This document shows, in pieces, positions 7,802 through 15,849 of a stretch of 64,000 bases of DNA. Position 1 is the stretch's first letter; every line of letters starts with the position of its first letter. This stretch comes from JADGHX01 sp035760965 (GTDB taxonomy: Bacteria > Pseudomonadota > Gammaproteobacteria > Steroidobacterales > Steroidobacteraceae). The position numbers and the translations under genes were made by a program. The stretch is taken from positions 186,001-250,000 of the forward strand of contig DASTRY010000035.1 in assembly GCA_035760965.1 (NCBI GenBank), read 5' to 3'. The notes under the pieces were generated by a model that was given only the letters and a program-made list of their open reading frames with translations, ran no database searches and was not told where the DNA came from.

Positions 7802-10060
7802 ATGAAATCGACGGTGAAGATCGCAGCGGCCGTGGCCGCGGCATTGCAGGCGTTCCGCGCTGGGGGCGTCGCAGCGCAAAGCGCAGACGAGGCGAACGCC
7901 GATGCCCAGGTCGAGAGCCTGCCGGCTGTCGTCGTCACGGCCCAGCGGCGCACCGAAGACGTGCAGAAGGCGGCGCTTGCCATCACCGCGGTGAGCGGCA
8001 GGGACCTGGCAAGCCGCGGAGTCAGCCAGACCGAGGAGCTGAGCACGCTCACGGCGGGGCTGCAGATCAACCCCTCGGCGGGGCCGTACACGACGTTCTC
8101 CATTCGCTCGGTGAGCTCGCTGAGCGGCAACGCCTTCGCCGATCCCGCGATCGCCGCGAACCTGAACGGCGTCTATCTGGCCACGCCGACCGTGATTCAC
8201 GGGCTCTACTACGATCTCGAGCGGGTCGAGATCCTGAAGGGACCGCAAGGCACGCTGTATGGACGCAACGCGACCGCCGGCGCGATCAACGTCATTCCCA
8301 ACCGGCCGAGGTTCACCTTCGATGCCAATGCCGCGGTGGACGTCGGCAACTACGACCGCTTCAACATGGCGGCGATGGTGAACGTGCCGCTCTCGGATTC
8401 CGTGGCGTTCCGACTGGCCGGGCAGCGCCTGCGTCGCGATGGGTTCATGAGCGATGGCACGAGCGACGATGATGGCCAGGCGGTGCGCGGTTCGCTGCTC
8501 TACCAGCCGACGGAAGACCTCTCGATTCTCTTCACGGGCGACTTCGCGCATCAGGGCGGCCGGGGTCCGGGCGCGACCATCCGCAAGACCTGCGCCTCGC
8601 TCGGCCGACCGGGCACGGCGTGTTTCGTTGCCGATCCGTACACGTCCGTTGCGGATTTGCCGGATCAGTACGTGCCGTTCGGACTCGCGCCGCAGACGCA
8701 CGACACCTACGTCGACGGCGACTACTACGGCGCCGGACTCAACATCGACTGGCAGACGGCGCTCGGCACGGTGAGCTTCGTCGGCGGCTACCGCAAGTCC
8801 GACAACGGTTACAAGGGCAGCGGCACGAGCTGGCTGCTGATCGAGGACCAGCATCCGCGACAGGTTTCGGCGGAGCTGCGGCTGGCTTCTTCCGGCACGA
8901 GTCCGTTCCAGTACGTCTTCGGTTCCTACTATCTCGATACGTCGATGCATGCGCATGCCAACGGCGAGAACGCCTCGCGGCGCAACTTCAGCGATCAACG
9001 TACGAACCTCGACGGGTGGACCGGGGCGCTCTTCACGCAGCTGAGCTACGGGTTGACCGATACGTTCCGCGTGACCGGCGGGCTGCGCTACACATACGAA
9101 GAGAAGAGCAGCGACAGCCATCGCTACACGCTGAACAACACCGTCGGGCCGGATCCCCTGATTCCCGATGAGCCCATCGGCACGTTGACCAACACGGTCG
9201 TCGCGTCCCGCAACTGGCACAAGGTCAACTGGAAAGCGGGCGTCGAGTACGACATCGCGCCTCGCAGCTTGCTCTATGGCAACGTGAGCACCGGATTCAA
9301 GGCCGGCGGCTTCTTTTATGGTCCACCGGACGCGCAGTCCTACGAACCGGAAACCGTCACGTCCTATGCGCTCGGCTCGAAGAACCGCTTCCTCGACAAT
9401 CGCCTGCAGCTGAACGCGGAAGCGTTCTATCTCGACTATCGCGATCAGCAGGTGTCGTTCGTGAAGCTGATCGGTCCCTCGGCGGTTCTCGTCACCGAGA
9501 ACGCCGGCAAGTCGCACGCCATGGGTCTCGAGCTCGAGGCGGACTTTCTCGCCACGCCGAATACGCGCTTCGGCGCGCAGATCCAGCATCTCGAAGCGAA
9601 GTACGACGCGTTTTCCTATCAGACCGTGGCGCCGCCGCCGGCATCGTCGACTTGCCGCGTATCCCCTGCGGGGGGCGGGCAGTTCACGGTCGATTGCGCC
9701 GGCAACACGCCGCTGCGCTCGCCGCGCTGGACGCTCGTCGGCAACGTGGAACAGACGCTGCGGCTGCCGAACGGTGGCCGCCTGATCGGCGAGGCCCGCG
9801 CGCGTTACGAGGCCAAGTTCCAGGGAGACGTTGCCTACATCCCCGAAACGCTGACGTACGACACGACGCGCGTCGATATCGGGCTGAGCTACACCACTCC
9901 GAGCGATCGGTTCACGGTGAAGGCCTATGTGGACAATCTGACCGACGAGGAGACGATCTCGAACGTGACGCCGAACACCGCTTATGCCGTGAACGGCGTC
10001 GTGGGGATCAATCTACAGGCGCCGCGTATGTACGGCGTGCGGGCACAGTTCGATTTCTAG
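7802..10060 (+). CDS. TonB-dependent receptor
   Basis: A 752-residue outer-membrane receptor. The ATG at 7802 follows a GGGGG ribosome-binding site and gives a signal peptide (MKSTVKIAAAVAAAL) before the mature chain. The TonB-box-like region LPAVVVTAQRRTEDVQK is followed by the plug domain, with the ERVEILKGPQGTLYGRNATAGAINV segment near residues 140-165. A large beta-barrel then ends in the aromatic C-terminal residue (VRAQFDF). The QRR..EDVQ signature and length are typical of the broad sphingomonad/gammaproteobacterial receptor group used for organic substrates as well as siderophores. It is divergent from the MFS gene. Confidence 0.93.
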   Translation: MKSTVKIAAAVAAALQAFRAGGVAAQSADEANADAQVESLPAVVVTAQRRTEDVQKAALAITAVSGRDLASRGVSQTEELSTLTAGLQINPSAGPYTTFSIRSVSSLSGNAFADPAIAANLNGVYLATPTVIHGLYYDLERVEILKGPQGTLYGRNATAGAINVIPNRPRFTFDANAAVDVGNYDRFNMAAMVNVPLSDSVAFRLAGQRLRRDGFMSDGTSDDDGQAVRGSLLYQPTEDLSILFTGDFAHQGGRGPGATIRKTCASLGRPGTACFVADPYTSVADLPDQYVPFGLAPQTHDTYVDGDYYGAGLNIDWQTALGTVSFVGGYRKSDNGYKGSGTSWLLIEDQHPRQVSAELRLASSGTSPFQYVFGSYYLDTSMHAHANGENASRRNFSDQRTNLDGWTGALFTQLSYGLTDTFRVTGGLRYTYEEKSSDSHRYTLNNTVGPDPLIPDEPIGTLTNTVVASRNWHKVNWKAGVEYDIAPRSLLYGNVSTGFKAGGFFYGPPDAQSYEPETVTSYALGSKNRFLDNRLQLNAEAFYLDYRDQQVSFVKLIGPSAVLVTENAGKSHAMGLELEADFLATPNTRFGAQIQHLEAKYDAFSYQTVAPPPASSTCRVSPAGGGQFTVDCAGNTPLRSPRWTLVGNVEQTLRLPNGGRLIGEARARYEAKFQGDVAYIPETLTYDTTRVDIGLSYTTPSDRFTVKAYVDNLTDEETISNVTPNTAYAVNGVVGINLQAPRMYGVRAQFDF

Positions 10061-10139
10061 CAACAGGGGGATGGGCGACTCTCCGAGCCAGCGCGAGAAA
10101 GCCGGCCTCGAGCCGTGAGCGACGGGCAGGATTGCCAAC

Positions 10140-10928
10140 ATGACCAACATCATGCCGTCCTCCCCCGGTACGCCGGCGTCGGGTCCGTGGTCGCCCGACG
10201 AGCAGCGCGTGCGAGTCGAGCTCGCCATCGCGTATCGGCTCTTCGATTGGCTCGGGATCACGGATCTCATTCACACGCACATCTCCGTTTGCGTGCCGGG
10301 CGAGAAGGAGCGCTTCCTGCAGCTTCCCTACGGCCACCTGTTCCGCGAGGCGCGCGCCTCGAACATGGTGAAGTGCGACGTCGAGGGGCGCATCGTTTCT
10401 GATCCTACCGGGCTCGGCATCAGCAAGGGCGGGTTCTGCATTCACAGCGCCATTCACATGGGCAACCCGAATGCCGTGTGCGTGATGCACGCCCATACCG
10501 AGGCGACGCTCGCCGTCGCGAGCTACCGGGACGGACTGCTGCCGCTCAGCCAGCACGCGCTGCGGTTCTACGGCAAGGTGAGCTACCTCGACTACTGCGG
10601 CACCTTCGAGACTGAAGCGAAGCGCGCCGAGCTCCCGCGAGCGCTCGGCAACAACGACGTGCTGATGTTGCGCAATCACGGGCCACTCGTCATCGGCAAG
10701 TCCATTCGCGAATGTTTCTCGCGGATGTATTACTTGGAGCGCGCCTGTCGCATGCAGGTCGCCGCGCTGTCTCAATGCCGGGACATCGCCAAGGAGCTCG
10801 TCATGCCGGACGAACGGCACTGCGCGGCGATGGCGCGGGCGTTCGAGAACGGAGACGCGGTCATCGATCGTGAGTGGAACGCACTGGTGCGGATGCTGAA
10901 GACCGTCTCGCCGGGATTCGACGAATAG
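10140..10928 (+). CDS. Class II aldolase/adducin family protein
   Basis: A 262-residue zinc aldolase-fold protein. Characteristic motifs are HTHIS (residues near 44), the serine/glycine phosphate-binding loop around GISKGGFCIHS, the zinc ligands in MHAHTEAT, and LRNHGPLV for the third His. Members cleave aldols (fuculose-, ribulose-type) or decarboxylate hydroxy acids. Non-sugar versions accompany aromatic-degradation clusters. It begins 79 bases after the TonB receptor in the same direction and converges with the dehydrogenase gene 12 bases further on. The substrate is not predictable. Confidence 0.88.
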   Translation: MTNIMPSSPGTPASGPWSPDEQRVRVELAIAYRLFDWLGITDLIHTHISVCVPGEKERFLQLPYGHLFREARASNMVKCDVEGRIVSDPTGLGISKGGFCIHSAIHMGNPNAVCVMHAHTEATLAVASYRDGLLPLSQHALRFYGKVSYLDYCGTFETEAKRAELPRALGNNDVLMLRNHGPLVIGKSIRECFSRMYYLERACRMQVAALSQCRDIAKELVMPDERHCAAMARAFENGDAVIDREWNALVRMLKTVSPGFDE

Positions 10929-10940
10929 CGGGTGCGGCGC

Positions 10941-11879
10941 TCAGAGCGCATCTTCGACGGGACTCAGCAGCGGCTCGCCGGCGAAGTGACGCCGAATGTT
11001 CTCGCGGAGCTGGCCGAACATGGCGACGCCGGCTTCGCGTGTGTATCCCGCAATGTGCGGGCTCAGGACGACGTTCTCGAAGCGTTCCCATGTGTGCGGC
11101 GCCGGCGGCTCGCGCGCGAACACGTCCAAAGCCGCGCCGGCGATGATGCGCGCTTCCAGCGCATGGAGCAGGGCGGGCTCGTCGATGAGAAAGCCGCGGG
11201 AGACGTTGACGAGCACACCGTCAGGGCCGAGGGCGGCCAGGACGGCGCTGTCGATCTGCCCCGCGCCCGCGGCCACCGCGCGGGCGGCGACGAAGAGGAT
11301 GTCGCTGTCGCGTGCGAGGGCGACGAGGCTCGCAGCGCGCGGGTACGCGGCCTGCGGCTTCTCGCGCGGCCCCCACCAGCTCACTATGAGCCCGAGGGCC
11401 TCCGCGCGCCGCGCGATCTCTCGTCCGATACGCCCGAGACCGACGATTCCGGCGCGCTTGCCTCGCAGCGAGGGGCGCGGAGTGAGACCCTCTTTCCACT
11501 TCCGCGCGCGGACGTTCAGTTCAGCGCGGCGCAGCCCGTGCCACCAGGCGAGGCACAAGGCAATCGCATGATCGGCGACATCGTGCGCGTTCACTCCGGC
11601 TGCGGACGTGAGCGCGATGCCGCGCTCTCGCAGATGGGCCAAGTCGATTCCTGCATAGCCGGTGGAGAAGCAGGCAACGAGCTTCAGGTTCGGTAAGGCG
11701 TCGACCAGAGCCCTGTCGAGCGGCTCTCCCGCACTGACGATGACTTGCACGCGGTCCGCGGACTTCGCCAGCTCGCCGCCGGCGATCTCGTCGGGTCCGA
11801 GAAGGTCGTAGTGATCGTCCCACTCGTCGCGCCGGTCCAGCAGGAACCGGCTCACCACCAGGAGCGCGGGGCGCGCCAT
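10941..11879 (-). CDS. D-2-hydroxyacid dehydrogenase (NAD(P)-dependent)
   Basis: A 312-residue D-isomer-specific 2-hydroxyacid dehydrogenase. The Rossmann motif GLGRIGREIARRAEA lies in the middle. The catalytic Arg is in NVSRGFLIDE, the Glu in DVFAREPP and the catalytic His in LSPHIAGYT. The cofactor loop after the second beta strand reads WWGPREKPQ, without the acidic residue of strict NAD enzymes, so NADP use is possible. The family reduces glyoxylate, hydroxypyruvate and other 2-keto acids. It follows the BKACE gene by only 6 bases and is probably cotranscribed. Confidence 0.93.
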   Translation of the reverse strand: MARPALLVVSRFLLDRRDEWDDHYDLLGPDEIAGGELAKSADRVQVIVSAGEPLDRALVDALPNLKLVACFSTGYAGIDLAHLRERGIALTSAAGVNAHDVADHAIALCLAWWHGLRRAELNVRARKWKEGLTPRPSLRGKRAGIVGLGRIGREIARRAEALGLIVSWWGPREKPQAAYPRAASLVALARDSDILFVAARAVAAGAGQIDSAVLAALGPDGVLVNVSRGFLIDEPALLHALEARIIAGAALDVFAREPPAPHTWERFENVVLSPHIAGYTREAGVAMFGQLRENIRRHFAGEPLLSPVEDAL

Positions 11880-11885
11880 AGCGCG

Positions 11886-12782
11886 CTAGATCCCGAACCG
11901 GGCGCGAGCCTCGGCGACGGTCGCGGGCTTCAGGCCGTAGATCGCGGCGATGTCGACCGCGGCTTTGACCATTTCGCTGTTGTCGCGCGCGACTCGGCCG
12001 TCGGGCAGATGAATGCCATCCTCGAAACCCACCCGCACGAGGTCGCAGCCCATCGACAGTCCGAGCGTCACGATCTTGAACATATCGCGCCCGGTCGCGG
12101 TGACACCCCAGATGGCTCGCGGAAAGAGGCGCAAGCCTTCATCGATGGAGAAGAGCACGTTGCGCGCGATCGGTGGCGTCGACCCGAAGCCGCCACCGTG
12201 CAGCAGCCACATGTTGTCGCGGTTTCGGTCGAACAGCCCTTCGTTCGCATAGCGCAGCAGCCGGTGGAGCGAGCTCGCCTCGACGACTTCGTACTCGAGC
12301 GCCGAGCCCTTGTCGTAGACGGCCTTGATCGTCTTCTTGAGCAGCGCGGGGGAGTTTACATACGGCGTTTCCTCGGGATAACCGCCTTCGGGGTTGTAGA
12401 AGTCGGCGGAGCCGGCGGCGATGCCGAACAGGTCCTGCTGCGGATCGAGGTCCAGCAGGCCGAGCCGCTCGCTGTCGGTCGGCCAGATGAACTGGCCGGT
12501 CGCCGGGTCGCGCCGCACGCCGATGCCGTTCGTCGTCTGGATCAGGATCGGCGAGCGGGCGCGGATCTGGCGGATGATCTCCGCGTACACCGCGCGGTCG
12601 CCGGTGTTCTTGCCCTGCGCGTCGCGCGCGTGGACGTGGATCATCGCGGCGCCCGCTTCGTAACAGCGCGCCGCCGCCGCGCCGATTTCGGCCGGCTGTT
12701 TGGGAATGATCGCGCCGTCGCGGTCCTGTTGCATGCCGCCGTTGATCGCAACCGTGATGATGACTTTGTTCCCGGCGAGCAT
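11886..12782 (-). CDS. BKACE family (DUF849) beta-keto acid cleavage enzyme
   Basis: A 298-residue TIM-barrel enzyme of the beta-keto acid cleavage (BKACE, formerly DUF849) family. Members condense a beta-keto acid with acetyl-CoA, giving acetoacetate and a new CoA ester. The start at 12782 is chosen because a strong GGGAGGA lies 5 bases upstream; a longer frame to 12911 exists. The zinc pair H49-V-H51 is in AGAAMIHVHARD. TTNGIG and the later VRVGFEDGI strand match the family. The chain starts MLAGNKVIITVAINGG, as expected. The downstream dehydrogenase suggests a beta-keto or hydroxy acid intermediate. Confidence 0.92.
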   Translation of the reverse strand: MLAGNKVIITVAINGGMQQDRDGAIIPKQPAEIGAAAARCYEAGAAMIHVHARDAQGKNTGDRAVYAEIIRQIRARSPILIQTTNGIGVRRDPATGQFIWPTDSERLGLLDLDPQQDLFGIAAGSADFYNPEGGYPEETPYVNSPALLKKTIKAVYDKGSALEYEVVEASSLHRLLRYANEGLFDRNRDNMWLLHGGGFGSTPPIARNVLFSIDEGLRLFPRAIWGVTATGRDMFKIVTLGLSMGCDLVRVGFEDGIHLPDGRVARDNSEMVKAAVDIAAIYGLKPATVAEARARFGI

Positions 12783-13136
12783 TCGTCCTCCCATCTGTCG
12801 AGTGAAAGCCGCCAATCTAGCGTCCCCGACGCCGCCGTCGGTCCTCTTGCCACAGGACAGCCCCGCCTCGGTCCGGATGAGACGCCGTGCTGACGTATCG
12901 GCAACGCGCATATCAGCGGCTCGGTGTGACGAGCCCCTTCGAGCTGTGTGCGCTCGTGACGCACTGAATCCTGCGGCCTGCGGCTTGTATCGCCGCGCGC
13001 TTGCACGGAGAGAGAGCGGGCAGGCTGCCTAGCTCGCGACCGATCGACTCGCTTCCGGTTCCTCGCCGCGCGGCGTAGCATCAGGCTGCATCGCGCTCCG
13101 AGTCCATCTGTGCGGTCGACCCCGCGGGAGAGAGCA
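12783..13136. other. Intergenic region between divergent genes
   Basis: These 354 bases separate the divergent BKACE and DUF1326 genes and must hold both promoters. The minus-strand ribosome-binding site GGGAGGA (next to 12788-12794) and a plus-strand GGGAGAGAG before 13137 are visible. No convincing -35/-10 pair, repeat or small gene could be recognised by eye. Confidence 0.5.
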
Positions 13137-13769
13137 ATGGCGGACCCGGTTCCATGGCACCTTTCCGGTGACTACTTCGAGAACTGCAGCTGCAGCGTCC
13201 TGTGTCCGTGTCTCATGTCGACGGCGCCGCCGCTGACCGCCCGACCGACCGAGGGCTTCTGCAACGTCCCGCTGATCTTTCACGTCGAAAACGGCCGCTA
13301 CGGCGACGTTTCGCTCGATGGGCTCAACGTGCTGGTGATCCTCCACACGCCGGGTGTCATGGCGGACGGCAATTGGCAGGCGGCCACCTACATCGACGAG
13401 CGCGCGGACGATGCGCAGACCGCGGCGTTGGCGGCCATCTTCTCCGGCGCCGCCGGAGGCCCGATGGCGGCATTCACGCCGCTCATCGGCAAGCACCTTG
13501 GCGTCACCAAGGTGCCGATCGCGTTCCGCATCGACGGCAAGACGCGCTCCGCGGAAATTCCCGGCATTCTGCAGATGTCGGTCGATCCGCTGCCGACGAT
13601 GCACCCGAGCGGGGAGATCTGGGCGAACATCGGACACCCGGTGAGTCCGGACCGCATGGTGCTGGCAGTCGGCGCTCGCGGCAACACGTTCACGGATCGC
13701 GGCATGCGCTGGGACAATTCCGGCAAGAACGGGCTGTATGCGCCGATCCGCTGGTCGAATCAATCCTGA
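13137..13769 (+). CDS. DUF1326 domain-containing protein
   Basis: A 210-residue protein of the DUF1326 family. The ATG at 13137 follows GGGAGAGAGCA and is preferred over an in-frame ATG at 13110. Close to the N-terminus is the family's cysteine cluster ENCSCSVLCPC (C17, C19, C23, C25), which looks like a metal site. There is no signal peptide. DUF1326 genes are repeatedly found beside DUF2182 membrane proteins, as here (33 bases downstream). The pair is thought to handle a metal, but no reaction is established. Confidence 0.88.
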   Translation: MADPVPWHLSGDYFENCSCSVLCPCLMSTAPPLTARPTEGFCNVPLIFHVENGRYGDVSLDGLNVLVILHTPGVMADGNWQAATYIDERADDAQTAALAAIFSGAAGGPMAAFTPLIGKHLGVTKVPIAFRIDGKTRSAEIPGILQMSVDPLPTMHPSGEIWANIGHPVSPDRMVLAVGARGNTFTDRGMRWDNSGKNGLYAPIRWSNQS

Positions 13770-13802
13770 GACAGGTCGCGAGGCGCTGCACCGGCCATCG
13801 CG

Positions 13803-14663
13803 ATGAGATCGCCGGTCATGGCCGAGAGCACCCTGGAAGCCTTGCTGCGGCGGGATCGGCTCATCGTCGGTGCGGCGCTCGTCGTGATCGCTGCGCTCGC
13901 GTGGGCCTATGTGCTCTGGCTCGCCGCGGACATGAAGATGGGTGGCATGGACATGAGCGGGTTCCGCATGGTCCCCGCCGGCATGGGGATCATGCTGCCC
14001 GCCACTGCGCCCTGGAGCGCTGTCGAGCTCGCTCTCGTGTTCGTGATGTGGGCCGTGATGATGGTCGGCATGATGGCGCCCGCGGCAGCTCCGATGATCC
14101 TCATGTATGCCCGCGCAGCTCGGCAGGCTCGAGACACCGGCAAGCCGCTCGCCGCGACCGGTTGGTTCGCGGCCGGCTATTTCCTCGTCTGGGCCGGCTT
14201 CTCGCTCGCGGCAACTCTCGTGCAGTGGCTCTTGGAGCGGGAAGGTCTGCTGGATGCGCGCATGGCAAGCGCGAACAGAGTGCTCGGCGCCATCGTCCTC
14301 ATTGCCGCGGGCCTCTATCAGTGGACGCCGATCAAGAACGCCTGCCTGACCCAATGCCAGTCGCCGTTTCTATTCCTGATGAGTCGCGGAGGCTTTCGCA
14401 GCACGGTGCGCGGCTGCGTGCAGCTCGGGCTCATTCACGGAATCTATTGCGTCGGATGCTGCTGGGTGCTCATGGCGCTCCTCTTCGTCGTAGGCGTCAT
14501 GAACGTGCTGTGGATCGCGGTGCTTGCGCTGGTCGTTCTGCTCGAGAAGCTCACGCCTTGGGGGCAATGGGTCGCGCGGCTCGCCGGTGTCGGCTCGCTC
14601 GCGGCGGGAGTGTGGATGCTGTTCTCGTCATGGCACGGTGCGCGCGCCATCGCGTCGGTTTGA
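13803..14663 (+). CDS. DUF2182 integral membrane protein, predicted metal-binding
   Basis: A 286-residue membrane protein with roughly six to seven hydrophobic helices. After helix 1 a methionine-rich loop (MKMGGMDMSGFRM, about residues 43-55) and the MMVGMMAP helix offer thioether ligands. A later loop carries CLTQCQSP and helix 5 has CVGCCW. These are typical of DUF2182, annotated as predicted metal-binding membrane proteins; Met/Cys-rich ligand sets usually suit copper. ATG at 13818 is an alternative start. It is paired with the DUF1326 gene. Its C-terminus converges with the remnant at 14687. Confidence 0.88.
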   Translation: MRSPVMAESTLEALLRRDRLIVGAALVVIAALAWAYVLWLAADMKMGGMDMSGFRMVPAGMGIMLPATAPWSAVELALVFVMWAVMMVGMMAPAAAPMILMYARAARQARDTGKPLAATGWFAAGYFLVWAGFSLAATLVQWLLEREGLLDARMASANRVLGAIVLIAAGLYQWTPIKNACLTQCQSPFLFLMSRGGFRSTVRGCVQLGLIHGIYCVGCCWVLMALLFVVGVMNVLWIAVLALVVLLEKLTPWGQWVARLAGVGSLAAGVWMLFSSWHGARAIASV

Positions 14664-14686
14664 CGCGCGTCGCTTGGGACCGTCGT

Positions 14687-14917
14687 TCAGCGGATCACCT
14701 TCGTCAGTCGCATCCAGAGCTGCTCGTCGAAATGCTCGTCGCGCGCGGCGGCGCCGGTGCGCACCACGACTAGCTTGCGGCTCGGAACGACGTACAGACG
14801 TCGATCGAACGCGCCGAGCGCGGCGACCGTATCGGCGGGAGCCGCCGCGGCGGGGCGGATCGCGACGAAGGCCACCGCGATGGCGATGAGCATGAGCTTC
14901 GTGCGCGAGGCGCGCAT
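14687..14917 (-). pseudogene. Serine hydrolase (class C beta-lactamase-like) remnant: signal peptide joined to C-terminus
   Basis: A 76-codon frame that starts with a good Sec signal peptide (MRASRTKLMLIAIAVAFVAI, then AAAAP). It continues directly into what looks like the last 40-45 residues of a class C beta-lactamase-like serine hydrolase (GAFDRRLYVVPSRKLVVVRTG ... FDEQLWMRL). The catalytic SxxK and YxN regions are missing, so an internal deletion of several hundred codons is the simplest reading. The ATG lies 2 bases after the stop of the GntR gene, so it may still be translated as a short secreted peptide. The family assignment rests on pattern memory of the C-terminal strand only. Confidence 0.6.
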
Positions 14918-14919
14918 CT

Positions 14920-15753
14920 TCACTTCCGTTTGGCAGCGACGGTCCGTTCGCTGGATGTGCGCGTCTGCGGCGGACGCAGTGCCGCGTCCTCGCGAACGCG
15001 CGCACCATGCGCCAGCATGATCCGGGCGACTTCGCCCTGCATGAAGTACAGGATGTCGCGCGCAGCCTGGCTCACCTCGTCGGCATCGCGCGCGACGAGC
15101 GCCGCGCGCACGCGGCGCCAATGTTGGTACGGTCCGGGGCCGTTCGCGGTCAGCGCGAGCGCGATGGCGGAGTAGTGAAAGCGCGTCTTGCGACGGATCG
15201 ACTCGATCATCCGCTGCGCATCGCGGCTCGCGAACGCGGCCATCTGGCTGAAGATGGACTCGCTGATGTCGATGATCTCTTCGGCCGGCGCGCGCGCCGC
15301 AGCCGCCTTCAGCAAGCGGTCGATGTCGACGAGCATCTGACGGATCGCAGCGTCCGGGGCGCGCAGGCACGCGAAGCGAGCAGCGAGACCGTAGAGCGCC
15401 GCGCGCACTTCGTAGAGATCGAACACTTCCTCGGCGGTCGTCGCCGAGACGCGCGCGCCGCGATTCTCCTCGAGCTCGATCAGGCCGTCGTCGGCGAGCT
15501 CGCGCAGCGCGCGGCGGACCGTCGAGCGCCCGACGCCGAACTCCATGCAGAGCCGGGCTTCGCGCAGCCACTCACCGGGCGCCAGCTCGCTCTTCTGGAT
15601 CCTCTGGCGCAGCGCTTGCGCGACATCTGCGGCGGAGAGGGCGGTCGCCTGGTGGGCTTGGAATACTGACTTGCGAGTCAAATGGGTTACCCGGCGGTGC
15701 GAGCCGCTGTATGATAAGGATTGTCGTACAATATCGTCGAGATTGGCGAACAT
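14920..15753 (-). CDS. GntR family (FCD/FadR-type) transcriptional regulator
   Basis: A regulator with an N-terminal GntR winged helix (SAADVAQALRQRIQKSELAPG, then GVGRSTVRRALRELADDGLIEL) and a C-terminal all-helical FCD effector domain (EEVFDLYEVRAALYGLAARF ...). FCD regulators usually respond to organic acids and repress a neighbouring catabolic or transport operon. The start is uncertain. ATG at 15753 gives a 277-residue chain whose first residues overlap an operator-like palindrome; a TTG at 15681, closer to the domain start, would leave that site outside the coding region. It is divergent from the transporter gene, its likely target. Confidence 0.88.
   Translation of the reverse strand: MFANLDDIVRQSLSYSGSHRRVTHLTRKSVFQAHQATALSAADVAQALRQRIQKSELAPGEWLREARLCMEFGVGRSTVRRALRELADDGLIELEENRGARVSATTAEEVFDLYEVRAALYGLAARFACLRAPDAAIRQMLVDIDRLLKAAAARAPAEEIIDISESIFSQMAAFASRDAQRMIESIRRKTRFHYSAIALALTANGPGPYQHWRRVRAALVARDADEVSQAARDILYFMQGEVARIMLAHGARVREDAALRPPQTRTSSERTVAAKRK
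15710..15715 (+). promoter_or_regulatory. Candidate -10 element (TATGAT) for the MHS transporter operon
   Basis: TATGAT at 15710-15715 matches a sigma-70 -10 hexamer in 5 of 6 positions. The -35 region at a 17-base spacing (TTACCC at 15687) is poor, so the promoter would be weak or need help. The expected start site falls at about 15722, inside the operator palindrome. Confidence 0.35.
15720..15732. promoter_or_regulatory. GntR/FadR-type operator palindrome
   Basis: The 13-base sequence ATTGTCGTACAAT has 5-base inverted arms around CGT. Its inner part TTGTCGTACAA (15721-15731) matches the published FadR-subfamily consensus TNGTNNNACNA exactly. It lies between the divergent GntR gene and the transporter operon, right after a -10-like TATGAT. 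This is a natural position for repression of the transporter, and possibly autoregulation, by the adjacent FCD regulator. Binding is inferred. Confidence 0.6.
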
Positions 15754-15783
15754 AAAAATCGCTCGCTGCTCGAGGGGGAACGC

Positions 15784-15849
15784 ATGCTCGATCTCGTTGG
15801 CACGACCGCAGTCCCGACGCCGGACCACAGCGCAGCGTACCGCCGGTGA
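15784..15849 (+). CDS. Possible 21-residue leader peptide coupled to the transporter
   Basis: ATG at 15784 follows a strong GAGGGGG site 5 bases upstream and opens a 21-codon frame, MLDLVGTTAVPTPDHSAAYRR. Its TGA (15847-15849) overlaps the GTG start of the transporter in a GTGA arrangement. The transporter's GTG has no comparable ribosome-binding site of its own, so translation of this short frame probably feeds the transporter by termination-reinitiation. No function for the peptide itself is suggested. Confidence 0.45.
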   Translation: MLDLVGTTAVPTPDHSAAYRR

